A stretch of DNA of 64,000 nt from Rhizobium sp. BK251 (GCF_004345245.1 NZ_SLUQ01000007.1:310001-374000), one strand, 5' to 3'. Positions 44,753 to 52,751 are shown, counted from the stretch's first letter. Translations and numbers: made by a program. The notes: a model not told the origin generated them from the sequence alone.

Positions 44753-44763
44753 TGTAGGCGTTG

Positions 44764-45366
44764 CTAGGTCTTCTTGCGCGGTCGGCTCTTAGCCTCTGCA
44801 ATTCGCGTATCAACCACAAGCGCCAAAGCCTGAAACCGCTTTTCCAAACCTTCGGCCTTGTGGATCAGCTCATCGCTCACACCATCACGATAGTACTGAG
44901 TTATCTGCCAAGAAAACCGCTTAACGTTGGGTGCTATCTTGGCCTCAATCTTCCGAAGCGCGGTCACGTTTAAGGAGTGGTCCGCCAAGGCCGCTTGAAG
45001 GTCATTGGCAAGGGTCTCGGTCGCGAGAATGCACTCTTCCCACTTACTTGCTCGATTTTCTCGGCGCTGCTCCTGGAACGACTGATGCAGGGATGGCGAC
45101 CCATTCATCCAAGCAAGGGCTTCATACTTTGCCGCCGCCTCGCTGGCATAGACTTCCGAAAAATAAGGGTCGTTGTCGGCTGTGATCTTGGCAACGCAGA
45201 ACTTCCAGCCATCATTGCCGGCAAAGACCGTTATACGGCGATTTCGATAGGTCATCATCGGATTGCCATTCTCGGATATGCTCCATAGTTCGTCCTGTGA
45301 CTGAGGAGCGCGGCGCTCCTCAGAGGAGGTTCCTTGCTTCCCGAAAAGCCAGTCCAACAGACCCAT
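44764..45366 (-). CDS. Hypothetical protein
   Basis: 200 residues from ATG 45366 (MGLLDWLFGKQG). An N-terminal amphipathic helix is followed by a beta-rich part (RRITVFAGNDGWKFCVAKIT, YFSEVYASEAAAKYEALAWM) and a helical C-terminus. No family recognised. It is divergent from the secreted protein gene at 45480, and lies in the second cargo position, near attR. Confidence 0.65.
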   Translation of the reverse strand: MGLLDWLFGKQGTSSEERRAPQSQDELWSISENGNPMMTYRNRRITVFAGNDGWKFCVAKITADNDPYFSEVYASEAAAKYEALAWMNGSPSLHQSFQEQRRENRASKWEECILATETLANDLQAALADHSLNVTALRKIEAKIAPNVKRFSWQITQYYRDGVSDELIHKAEGLEKRFQALALVVDTRIAEAKSRPRKKT

Positions 45367-45479
45367 GATAATCCTCGCCGAGGCAATGCACACTAATCTG
45401 CATATTCTTCGGTGATTGCATAGGCCCTTGCCTACAACTTAGTGTGGGACTAGCCTCATTGCTCATAGGGACGAGGGCG

Positions 45480-45977
45480 ATGTTAGGCGGACTTAGGAAA
45501 TCAGGCGTACTGGTACTGGCTCTAGGGATATGGCCTGCTCCAAGCTTTAGCGAAGAAACTGTAATAGTCGGGCCACTATCCATGACGTGCGCCCAATTTG
45601 CAGAGGAATACCGTAGAGCGCCTGATGCGACAGAGACGATTTATTTAACGTGGATACAGGGGTTTCTGACGGGAATGAACATGGGGGCATTGGATATAAG
45701 AGACCGCGTACGCCTCGACCCGAAAGACTACACAAGTGACGATTTCGTGCACCCGGCAGACATGTACAAGGCGCACGACGCACTTACGCGTATGGCCAAT
45801 GCGGTTAGGACTGCTATCCAGGAAGGAGTAGTCGACATATCACCGAAGATTATGAGTCATAACTCACAGATGAGGTATGTCATGGATATCTGTGACCGAC
45901 GACCTCTTGCATACCTTGGATTGGTGATTCTTGATCTTCGGCATCACATGAAGACCCTTTCGCAGAGCCAGCGTTAG
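45480..45977 (+). CDS. Secreted hypothetical protein (Rap1a/Tai-like layout)
   Basis: 165 residues from ATG 45480 (SD GAGGGCG). A signal peptide spans residues 1-24 (KSGVLVLALGIWPAPSFSEE). The mature part has MTCAQFAEEY, then TIYLTWIQGFLTGMNMG, a block common in small periplasmic proteins, and two further Cys-containing segments (DICDRRP). The Cys and WxxGF-G pattern resembles Rap1a/Tai immunity-type proteins, but similarity is weak. It is the last gene before attR. Confidence 0.6.
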   Translation: MLGGLRKSGVLVLALGIWPAPSFSEETVIVGPLSMTCAQFAEEYRRAPDATETIYLTWIQGFLTGMNMGALDIRDRVRLDPKDYTSDDFVHPADMYKAHDALTRMANAVRTAIQEGVVDISPKIMSHNSQMRYVMDICDRRPLAYLGLVILDLRHHMKTLSQSQR

Positions 45978-45998
45978 CGCGGCGTGCCATCAAATGTG

Positions 45999-46062
45999 TA
46001 CCCACAACGCTACCCACGGCGAAAATAAAGCGCCGAATATATCGCCAACATATTGAAATAAA
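45999..46062. promoter_or_regulatory. Probable integrase arm-type sites, right end
   Basis: TACCCAC occurs twice in direct orientation, 12 bases apart (45999-46005, 46011-46017), and TGAAATAAA at 46054-46062. Both words also stand at the left end between attL and int. Confidence 0.55.
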
Positions 46063-46080
46063 AGCGTTATCTGGAATGGC

Positions 46081-46137
46081 CTAGCTCTGTCTTTCGGTCA
46101 GCGCAATTCCGGTCGGCCTTGCGCTGCGCGAATCCAT
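46081..46137 (-). pseudogene. dprA: dprA 5' stub left behind by integration
   Basis: ATG at 46137 lies one base after the plsY stop and reads MDSRSARPTGIALTERQ in the DprA frame, then Ser and a TAG stop in element DNA. Joined at the att core to the body at 31663-32778 it restores a normal DprA start. It shows that plsY and dprA formed one operon before integration. Confidence 0.92.
46085..46101. repeat. attR core (17 bp)
   Basis: Exact copy of the attL core CTCTGTCTTTCGGTCAG. Bases right of it are the host 5' end of dprA and then plsY; bases left belong to the element. Confidence 0.92.
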
Positions 46138-46138
46138 G

Positions 46139-46759
46139 CTACCCCTTCGCCCCGATCTTGCTTTCCGTCCCGGCCATCAGCCGGACAATGTTTGCCTTGT
46201 GCTTCCACCAGGTGATCAGCGTCATGAGCGCCATGGCAGCCGCAATCTTTTCGGCGCCCAGTATCCACAATGCAACCGGAATGACAAGGGTTGCAACCAA
46301 CGCGGATAGCGAGGAATAGCGCGTCGTGAAAGCGAGCGCGAGCCAGACCACGGCGAAGACGAGGACCATCTCCGGCGCCATGCCGAGCAGGATGCCCATG
46401 TAGGTGGCGACGCCCTTGCCACCCCTGAAGCCGATCCAAACCGGGAAAAGGTGGCCGATGAAGGCGGCGAAGCCCGCGAGGATTCCCGCCTCCTCGCCGA
46501 AGAAGTGATGGGTGATCCAGACCGCGGCGGTCCCCTTCAGCGCGTCGAGCAGCAGCGTCGCGGCGGCAAGCTTCTTGTTGCCGGTGCGTAGTACGTTGGT
46601 CGCGCCGATATTGCCGGAGCCGATCTTGCGCACGTCGCCGAGGCCGGCGGCGCGCGTGAGCACGAGGCCGAAGGGAATGGAGCCGAGGAGATAGCCGATC
46701 GCGAGCGCGGCGAGCGCGATCGGCAGGGTGATGTCCCATGTGGTGAAGTCGGCGGTCAT
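46139..46759 (-). CDS. plsY: Acyl-phosphate:glycerol-3-phosphate acyltransferase PlsY
   Basis: A 206-residue inner-membrane enzyme that makes lysophosphatidic acid from acyl-phosphate. PlsY motifs are GSIPFGLVLTR, KIGSGNIGATNVLR, GHLFPVWIGFRGGKGVAT and a later WWKHKANIVRLMAG. About five membrane helices. Its operon partner dprA has been displaced by the integrated element one base downstream of the plsY stop plus the stub. Confidence 0.95.
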   Translation of the reverse strand: MTADFTTWDITLPIALAALAIGYLLGSIPFGLVLTRAAGLGDVRKIGSGNIGATNVLRTGNKKLAAATLLLDALKGTAAVWITHHFFGEEAGILAGFAAFIGHLFPVWIGFRGGKGVATYMGILLGMAPEMVLVFAVVWLALAFTTRYSSLSALVATLVIPVALWILGAEKIAAAMALMTLITWWKHKANIVRLMAGTESKIGAKG

Positions 46760-46783
46760 GGTGGTTTCGAGTCCTCGGTTCGA

Positions 46784-48082
46784 TCAGCCTGCGTTCGACG
46801 AGTGCACGCACTGCCCGGCCACGTAAGTGGCAACGGCACGGCCGGTGAAGCGCGCATCTTCGAAGGGGGTATTCTTCGAGCGGGAGAGAAGCATGTCTTT
46901 GGAAACAAGCCAAGGCTCGTCGACGTCGATGAGCGTGATATCGGCCTTGGCGCCGGGCTTCAGCGTGCCGGCATCGAGACCGAATATCTGCGCCGGCCGC
47001 GTCGACATGGCGTCGATGAGGCGCATCAGGCTCACCTGGCCGCTGTGATGCAGGCGAAGGGCGGCGGCAAGCATCGTCTCGAGGCCGACCGCGCCGTCTT
47101 CCGCTTCGGAGAAGGGCAGGCGCTTGGTATCGACGTCCTGCGGGTCGTGCGAGGAAACGATGATATCGATCGTTCCGTCAGCAAGCGCGTCGATCATCGC
47201 AGTGCGGTCGTCCTCGGAGCGCAGTGGCGGATAGAGCTTGAAGAAGGTGCGATATTCGCCGATGTCGTTCTCGTTGAGAGCGAGATTGTTGATCGATATG
47301 CCGCAGGTCGCCTTGGCCCCACGCGACCGCGCAAGCCGGATCGCCTCCACCGACTCCGGCACGGAGATCATGGCGGCGTGATAGAGGCATTTCGTCAGCG
47401 CCGCGATCCTGAGATCGCGCTCAAGCGGGATGAGTTCGGCTTCTCTCGGGATACCGGAGAGGCCAAGCCAGCTTGCCAGCAGCCCCTCGTTCATCACGCC
47501 GTTGGCGCCGAGATATCTGTCGCGGGTCTCGCAGGAGATCACCGCGCCGAATTCGCGCGCATAGGTCATGACCCGGCGCAGAACCTGCGTGTCGTGGATG
47601 GTGGCATGCGAATCGCTGAAGACAACCGCGCCGGCCTCCCGAAGCAGGCCGATCTCGGTCATCTCTTCGCCGGCGAGACCCTTGGTGATCGCGGCGGCCG
47701 GATAGACGTTGACCAGTGCGGTATCGCGCGCCGTGCGCTTGACGAATTCGACCAGCGCAATGTCGTCGATCACCGGGTCCGTATCCGGCATCATGATGAA
47801 GGAGGTTACGCCGCCGGCAGCCGCTGCCCGGCTGGCAGAGGCGATCGTCTCGCGATGCTCGGCACCCGGCTCTCCGACATGGACGCGCGCATCGACAAGG
47901 CCCGGCACGGCGACAAGGCCGTCGCAATCCCTGATCTCGGCACCCTCAGGGGCGCCCTGGTTTTGCGCATCCCTGCCGGCGGCCAGGATGCGGCCGTTGC
48001 GAACGATGATCGTGCCGATCTCGTCGAGGTTGCGCGACGGGTCGATGATGCGGGCATTCTTGAGGACGAGAGAGTGGCTCAT
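46784..48082 (-). CDS. pyrC: Dihydroorotase-like protein lacking metal ligands (PyrC')
   Basis: 432 residues with the amidohydrolase (dihydroorotase type I) fold. The expected DxHxH motif is DARVHVGEPG (first His is Arg); the HCED-type ligand is SCET; the HxxHxS motif is YHAAMIS; and the catalytic TDHAPH is SSHDPQ. Thus most zinc ligands and the catalytic Asp are missing. This is the pattern of inactive PyrC' subunits that stabilise aspartate carbamoyltransferase. Its start overlaps pyrB by 4 bases, in keeping with complex formation. A catalytic PyrC should be encoded elsewhere. Confidence 0.88.
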   Translation of the reverse strand: MSHSLVLKNARIIDPSRNLDEIGTIIVRNGRILAAGRDAQNQGAPEGAEIRDCDGLVAVPGLVDARVHVGEPGAEHRETIASASRAAAAGGVTSFIMMPDTDPVIDDIALVEFVKRTARDTALVNVYPAAAITKGLAGEEMTEIGLLREAGAVVFSDSHATIHDTQVLRRVMTYAREFGAVISCETRDRYLGANGVMNEGLLASWLGLSGIPREAELIPLERDLRIAALTKCLYHAAMISVPESVEAIRLARSRGAKATCGISINNLALNENDIGEYRTFFKLYPPLRSEDDRTAMIDALADGTIDIIVSSHDPQDVDTKRLPFSEAEDGAVGLETMLAAALRLHHSGQVSLMRLIDAMSTRPAQIFGLDAGTLKPGAKADITLIDVDEPWLVSKDMLLSRSKNTPFEDARFTGRAVATYVAGQCVHSSNAG

Positions 48083-49035
48083 GCGCCTGCTCCATCGGTT
48101 CGGGGGCCCTGGTTCTGCGAGACGAGCAGGGCTTCCATGACCGCCATCCTGACCGCCACGCCCATTTCAACCTGCTGCGCGATCACGCTCTGCGGCCCGT
48201 CCGCCACCTCGGAGGCGATCTCGACGCCGCGATTCATCGGACCCGGATGCATGACGAGCGCGTCCTCCTTGGCCGCCTTCAGCGTTTCCGCGTCGAGGCC
48301 GAAATAGTGGTAATATTCCCGTACCGACGGCACGAAGGCGCCCGACATGCGCTCGCGCTGCAGGCGCAGCATCATCACCACATCGGCGTCTTTCAGCCCC
48401 TCCTTCATCGAATGAAAGACCTCGCAGCCCATTTCGGCGATGCCGGTGGGAAGCAGCGTTGCCGGGGCGACCACGCGAACCCGCGCGCCCATGGCGTTGA
48501 GCAGCAGGATATTGGAGCGCGCGACGCGCGAATGCAGCACGTCGCCGCAGATCGCGACGATGATGCGCGAGAGCTTGCCCTTCGCCCTGCGGATCGTCAG
48601 CGCGTCGAGGAGGGCCTGCGTCGGATGCTCGTGCTGGCCGTCGCCGGCATTGACGACGGAGCAGGAGACCTTCTGGGCGAGCAGGGCGGCGGCACCCGCG
48701 CTCGAATGGCGGATGACGAGGACGTCGGGATGCATCGCATTCAGCGTCATCGCCGTGTCGATCAGGGTCTCGCCCTTCTTCACCGAGGAGTTGCCGACAG
48801 ACATGTTCATCACGTCTGCGCCAAGCCGCTTTCCGGCAAGCTCGAAGGAGGACTGGGTGCGGGTCGACGCCTCGAAGAAGAGGTTGATCTGCGTCAGGCC
48901 GCGCAGCGTCGACGTCTTTTTCTCCCTCTGGCGGCTGATCTTCACCGCCTCGTCGGCCTTGTCTAGGAGATAGGTGATGTCCTGTTCGGTGAGGCCCTTG
49001 ATGCCGATCAGATGACGGTGGGGGAAGAAGACCAT
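48079..49035 (-). CDS. pyrB: Aspartate carbamoyltransferase catalytic subunit
   Basis: 318 residues; first committed step of pyrimidine synthesis. Carbamoyl-phosphate loop STRTQSSFELAGKRLGAD (about residues 56-73), VIRHSSAGAA, HEHPTQALLDALTI-type HPTQ motif, and the C-terminal MHPGPMNRG block are intact. No regulatory pyrI is adjacent; instead the inactive PyrC' gene overlaps it, matching the class A-type dodecameric arrangement known from Pseudomonas. Confidence 0.96.
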   Translation of the reverse strand: MVFFPHRHLIGIKGLTEQDITYLLDKADEAVKISRQREKKTSTLRGLTQINLFFEASTRTQSSFELAGKRLGADVMNMSVGNSSVKKGETLIDTAMTLNAMHPDVLVIRHSSAGAAALLAQKVSCSVVNAGDGQHEHPTQALLDALTIRRAKGKLSRIIVAICGDVLHSRVARSNILLLNAMGARVRVVAPATLLPTGIAEMGCEVFHSMKEGLKDADVVMMLRLQRERMSGAFVPSVREYYHYFGLDAETLKAAKEDALVMHPGPMNRGVEIASEVADGPQSVIAQQVEMGVAVRMAVMEALLVSQNQGPRTDGAGA

Positions 49036-49217
49036 GAAACTGTCCTCCGGAATTGGTCAGGCGGTCTATAATGAGTAGGAACGCCATGGGCAAGCGCGGC
49101 CTGTGGGCAAGCCTTTCCGGGCATCATGCAATTTGACTCGAATCCCGCTACAGCCGTAACGGGCGGCGGCCAAACTTCCGGTTTCCTTTTGTATCTTTCT
49201 TGTTCTAGAAGCGTTTC

Positions 49218-50876
49218 ATGACCCAATCAAATCGTACAGAAGAACGATTAGCCGAGCTGAACCAGCCGAAGCTCTGGTCCGGCATCAATGCGTACAGAAC
49301 GGATCCGCTGATCGTCGATCTGACCTCGGCGCTTCCGCGCGCGATTCGCGAAGAGCTGGAATCAATGGGTCGCTACGTCACCTCGCATGAGGCGCAGGAG
49401 CTGGCACGCATGGCGAACGAGGGCGTGCCGAAGCTGCGCACGCACGGCCCGCGCGGCGAGCGGCTGGACATCGTCGAGTTCCATCCCGCCTGGCATGCGC
49501 TGATGCGCCGCTCCATGTCCATCGGGCTGCATTCCTCCGTATGGGATGCGCAAGCAGATGCCGAGGCCAAGGATCAAGCGCACAAGGTGCGCGCCGCCCG
49601 TTTTTACCTGACGGCACAGCTCGAATCCGGCCATCTTTGCCCGCTCACCATGACCAGCGCTTCCGTTGCCGCGCTGACCGCCTCGCCGGCAGTCCAGAAG
49701 GACTGGGCGCCGAAGATCCTGTCGCGCAAGTATGATTCGTCCAACAAGCCGGCGATGCAGAAGACTGCGATCACGATCGGCATGGGCATGACGGAGAAGC
49801 AGGGCGGCACGGATGTGCGCGCCAACATCACCAGCGCCGAAAAGGTCAGCGAGGGCATCTACCGCCTGTCGGGCCACAAGTGGTTCATGTCGGCGCCGAT
49901 GAGCGACGCATTCGTGATGCTGGCCCAGACGAAGGATGGCATGGGTTGCTTCCTCGTGCCCCGCCTGCTCGAGGACGGATCGGCCAACGGGCTGCAGTTC
50001 CAGCGCCTGAAGGACAAGGTCGGCAATCGCTCCAATGCCTCCTCGGAGGTCGAGTTTACCGATACCTTCGGCTTCCTGCTCGGAGGTCCAGACGCCGGTA
50101 TCCGCACGATCCTCGACATGGTGACGCTGACGCGGCTCGACTGCGCGCTGGCGTCGGCCGGCATCATGCGCGCCTCGCTCGCAGAGGCCGTCCATCACGC
50201 TCGCGGCCGCAGCGTCTTCGGCAAGATGCTGGTGAACCAGCCGATCATGACGCGCGTGCTCGCCGACATGGCGCTCGACGTTGCCGCTGCGACGGCGCTT
50301 TCCTTCCGTCTGGCCGACGCGTTCGACCGGGCTCGAGACAGTGCCGAGGATGCCGCCTTCGCCCGCGTCATGACGCCGGTTGCGAAATACTGGTGCTGCA
50401 AGATCGCTCCCGCGCTCATCTACGAGGCGATGGAGTGCATCGGAGGCAGCGGCTACATCGAGGAGAGGCCGATTGCCCGCCACTACCGCGAGGCACCGGT
50501 CAACGCGATCTGGGAAGGCTCGGGCAACGTCATGGCGCTCGACGTTCTCAGGGTGCTGAACCGGGGCAGGGATCTCTTCGAGACCGTCTTCGCCGGACTT
50601 GCCCGCGATCTCGGCCCGGCAGGCAAGAAGACCATCGACGTGTTGCGTGCCGCGATCGCACTTTGCGAAAGGGACGAGGGCGCCGGCCGCCTGCTGATCG
50701 AGCAACTGGCTCTGGCTGCGGGCGCTGCCGAACTCTACCGTCTCGGTGCCGGTCGCATTGCCGATGCCTTCATCGAGACGCGTCTCGCCGGCGGCTGGCG
50801 CTCCACCTATGGCATGCTCGATTCCCGCTTCGACGCCAGCTATATCGTTGACCTGCTTTATCCTCCCGCTACGTAA
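49218..50876 (+). CDS. aidB: Acyl-CoA dehydrogenase family protein, AidB type
   Basis: 552 residues, the long AidB form of the family. Marks are MGMTEKQGGTDVRANITSA (FAD/substrate region), GHKWFMSAPMSDAFVMLAQT, VGNRSNASSEVEF and the late ECIGGSGYIEE-VNAIWEGSGNVMALDVLR. AidB belongs to the adaptive response to alkylating damage in E. coli; here no ada or alkB is adjacent. It is divergent from pyrB. Confidence 0.88.
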   Translation: MTQSNRTEERLAELNQPKLWSGINAYRTDPLIVDLTSALPRAIREELESMGRYVTSHEAQELARMANEGVPKLRTHGPRGERLDIVEFHPAWHALMRRSMSIGLHSSVWDAQADAEAKDQAHKVRAARFYLTAQLESGHLCPLTMTSASVAALTASPAVQKDWAPKILSRKYDSSNKPAMQKTAITIGMGMTEKQGGTDVRANITSAEKVSEGIYRLSGHKWFMSAPMSDAFVMLAQTKDGMGCFLVPRLLEDGSANGLQFQRLKDKVGNRSNASSEVEFTDTFGFLLGGPDAGIRTILDMVTLTRLDCALASAGIMRASLAEAVHHARGRSVFGKMLVNQPIMTRVLADMALDVAAATALSFRLADAFDRARDSAEDAAFARVMTPVAKYWCCKIAPALIYEAMECIGGSGYIEERPIARHYREAPVNAIWEGSGNVMALDVLRVLNRGRDLFETVFAGLARDLGPAGKKTIDVLRAAIALCERDEGAGRLLIEQLALAAGAAELYRLGAGRIADAFIETRLAGGWRSTYGMLDSRFDASYIVDLLYPPAT

Positions 50877-51023
50877 AGTTCCTCAACGTGAGATTGGCAT
50901 TCTCCAGGCCGTCTTCTGCTATCGGTATCCACAGTCTTTGCAGCGTGTTACGCGCCGTCGTTATTGCGGGGCCTTTGCGCCGCTGCTACTCACCGGTCGG
51001 TGACAGGCTGGGATGAATAGAGA

Positions 51024-51680
51024 ATGTCGAGTGCAGCTGCCGTCCTCGAGAGGACGGAATTGCCGGCAGAGCCGGAAAAGCGTATCCGCGATCGCGCCGC
51101 AACAGAGCGGGCAATCCTCGATGCCGCCAAGGGGCTCCTGGCGGAGGAGGGCTTCCAGAATTTCGGCATCAATGCCGTGGCGCGTCGGGCGGGCTGCGAC
51201 AAGCAACTGATCTACCGTTACTATGGCGGGCTCGACGGCCTCGTCGAGACGATCGGCGCCGATCTTGGCAGCTGGGTGAAGGAGCGCATTCCCGAGGACA
51301 GCGGCGGCATGTTCCTGCTGACCTACGGCGATCTGATGGAGCGGCTGGCGCTTCTCTACCTCGATGCGCTGCGCTCCGATCCGCTGATGCGCCGCATCGT
51401 CGCCTGGGAGGTTTCAGAGAACACCGAGCAGGTGAGGCGGCTCTCTGAGGCGCGCTCAAAGGCGCTTTCCCAGTGGCTGGAACGGATGCGCGGCTCGCTG
51501 CCGGCGCCCAAGGGCATTGATACGCCCGCGGTCAACGCAGTGCTCATCGCCGCGATCCAGCACCTGGTGCTTGCCGCGGCGATAGGCGGGCAGTGCGCCG
51601 GCATTTCCCTCAAGACGCAGAAGGACTGGGACAAGGCGGCGACTGCGCTGAAGCGCATCGTTCGCGGCGTCTACGGCTGA
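51024..51680 (+). CDS. TetR/AcrR family transcriptional regulator
   Basis: 218 residues. The HTH is in residues about 27-72: RAILDAAKGLLAEEGFQNFG, AVARRAGCDKQLIYRYYGGLDGLVE. The C-terminal domain is helical, without a known ligand pattern. It follows aidB by 147 bases on the same strand; its target is not evident. Confidence 0.85.
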   Translation: MSSAAAVLERTELPAEPEKRIRDRAATERAILDAAKGLLAEEGFQNFGINAVARRAGCDKQLIYRYYGGLDGLVETIGADLGSWVKERIPEDSGGMFLLTYGDLMERLALLYLDALRSDPLMRRIVAWEVSENTEQVRRLSEARSKALSQWLERMRGSLPAPKGIDTPAVNAVLIAAIQHLVLAAAIGGQCAGISLKTQKDWDKAATALKRIVRGVYG

Positions 51681-51723
51681 TCTTCGAGTAGTGCGGGTTC
51701 ATCCACAGCCTCTGGCTCGCCCG

Positions 51724-51764
51724 TTAACCTTAACAAATGGTTTACGTTGCGTCCCAATGGTTAA
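51724..51764 (+). promoter_or_regulatory. Cluster of TTAAC words, CtrA-like
   Basis: TTAAC occurs at 51724 and 51730, and ATGGTTAA (51757-51764) is the reverse complement of TTAACCAT, the half-site proposed for alphaproteobacterial CtrA. They lie just upstream of the small membrane protein gene. CtrA control is an inference. Confidence 0.35.
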
Positions 51765-51788
51765 CGCGCCAGTGTGGGCCTTCACGCA

Positions 51789-51983
51789 ATGTTAACGGCG
51801 ATAAAATCGATGGGAACCAAGCTTGCCAGAACCGCGTTGCTGCTGCTCGCCGTGATGTTTTTCGCGGCGCTGGCGCTGGATATCGCGGTGCCTGCGCTCG
51901 TGCTTTGCCTCATGGCGCTGTCGAACCGGCTGCTCTTGTCTATTGATCTCACAGGCGGGCAGCATCAAAGGGGAGCAGCATGA
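51789..51983 (+). CDS. Small membrane protein
   Basis: 64 residues from ATG 51789 (ATG 51810 is also in frame; neither has a strong SD). Residues about 14-47 are strongly hydrophobic (TALLLLAVMFFAALALDIAV, PALVLCLMALS), giving one or two helices. Its stop overlaps the next gene's start by 4 bases. No family recognised. Confidence 0.55.
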   Translation: MLTAIKSMGTKLARTALLLLAVMFFAALALDIAVPALVLCLMALSNRLLLSIDLTGGQHQRGAA

Positions 51984-52312
51984 AGTGGCTTCTGGCTTTC
52001 TGGGCCGGCCCGATCGTCTTTCTCGGCGCCTGGTACTGGCTTTCCTACTACGACATGAGCTTCGGCGTCTTCATGTTCACGCGCCAGGTCCATGACCTCG
52101 TTTTCGAGATCTATGGCAAGGCGCTCGGCATACCGCCGGAAACCATACCGCCGCTCGTCGTGCGCGCGATCATCGTTGACAGCATAGTGCTCTTCGCGAT
52201 CCTGGGCTTTCGCAGGCGCAAGGCGATCCTTGCCTGGTGGAGGGGACGTCAGCCGTCCGCATCGGCGGAACGCGATCTTTCCAGGGACGAGAGCCTGTCG
52301 AGCGCTCCCTGA
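51980..52312 (+). CDS. DUF6105-like membrane protein
   Basis: 110 residues. Helices at about 2-21 (KWLLAFWAGPIVFLGAWYWL) and 60-78 (VVRAIIVDSIVLFAILGF), with the conserved-looking SYYDMSFGVFMFTRQVHDLV between. It corresponds to a small rhizobial family that I recall as DUF6105. Its last 64 bases overlap the 3' end of ruvX on the other strand. Confidence 0.65.
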   Translation: MKWLLAFWAGPIVFLGAWYWLSYYDMSFGVFMFTRQVHDLVFEIYGKALGIPPETIPPLVVRAIIVDSIVLFAILGFRRRKAILAWWRGRQPSASAERDLSRDESLSSAP

Positions 52313-52743
52313 AGAATGAAGCTTGCCGCGGCGGAATCGATCCGCTCGGCGCGCTTGGCGCGTGAGACATCCATTTCGAGCAGCGCCCGCTCGGCGGCCA
52401 CAGTCGAAAGCCGCTCGTCCCAGAAGACGAAGGGCAGGTCGGTCTTTTCGCTCATGCTGCGCACGAAGGCGCGCGTCGCCTGGACGCGGGGCCCAGCCGA
52501 GCCATCCATGTTCATCGGCAGGCCGATCACGAAGGCGGCAACCTTCTCCCTGACGGCGAATTCGAGCAGCACATTTGCGTCGATGGTGAATTTCACGCGC
52601 TTGATGACCGGACGCGGGGTCGCGAACCTGCGTCCGAGATCCGACATTGCCAGCCCGATCGTCTTGGTTCCGAGGTCAAGTCCTGCGATCGCCTGTCCGG
52701 ACGTGAGGGTTTCCGCCAGTTCCTCGATGGTGAGCGTTGCCAT
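52249..52743 (-). CDS. ruvX: RuvX/YqgF Holliday-junction resolvase-like protein
   Basis: 164 residues from ATG 52743. The RNase H-like fold has the first catalytic Asp in GLDLGTKTIGLAMSD, FVIGLPMNMDGS in the middle and the last acidic motif in DERLSTVAAER and ERIDSAAASFILQ. In bacteria it acts in pre-16S rRNA 5'-end processing and/or Holliday junction resolution. The frame is open upstream to 53007 but this is outside the conserved domain. It is convergent with and overlaps the DUF6105 gene. Confidence 0.9.
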   Translation of the reverse strand: MATLTIEELAETLTSGQAIAGLDLGTKTIGLAMSDLGRRFATPRPVIKRVKFTIDANVLLEFAVREKVAAFVIGLPMNMDGSAGPRVQATRAFVRSMSEKTDLPFVFWDERLSTVAAERALLEMDVSRAKRAERIDSAAASFILQGALDRLSSLERSRSADADG

Positions 52744-52751
52744 GCGGCTAC

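Larger units (their letters stand above)
32762..46101. mobile_element. 13.3-kb integrated phage-satellite-like element in dprA
   Basis: The element lies between two copies of CTCTGTCTTTCGGTCAG (32762-32778 and 46085-46101), so one unit is 13,323 bp. Removing it rejoins dprA in frame directly after plsY. Contents: P4-type integrase at the left end, a membrane protein, an HTH gene, a DUF3631 ATPase with mirrored iteron arrays, and a long leftward operon with DNA-ejection-like and lysozyme-like virion proteins. There is no recognisable large terminase, portal, capsid, tail or holin. Base composition is visibly more AT-rich than the host, most of all at 34.3-37.3 kb. A satellite that uses a helper phage capsid, or a deleted prophage, are the two readings. 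Confidence 0.9.

Noticed and set aside
46802..48307. 501-codon plus-strand frame across pyrC'
   Set aside because: Antisense shadow; low-complexity Arg/Asp/Gly composition and no recognisable domain.
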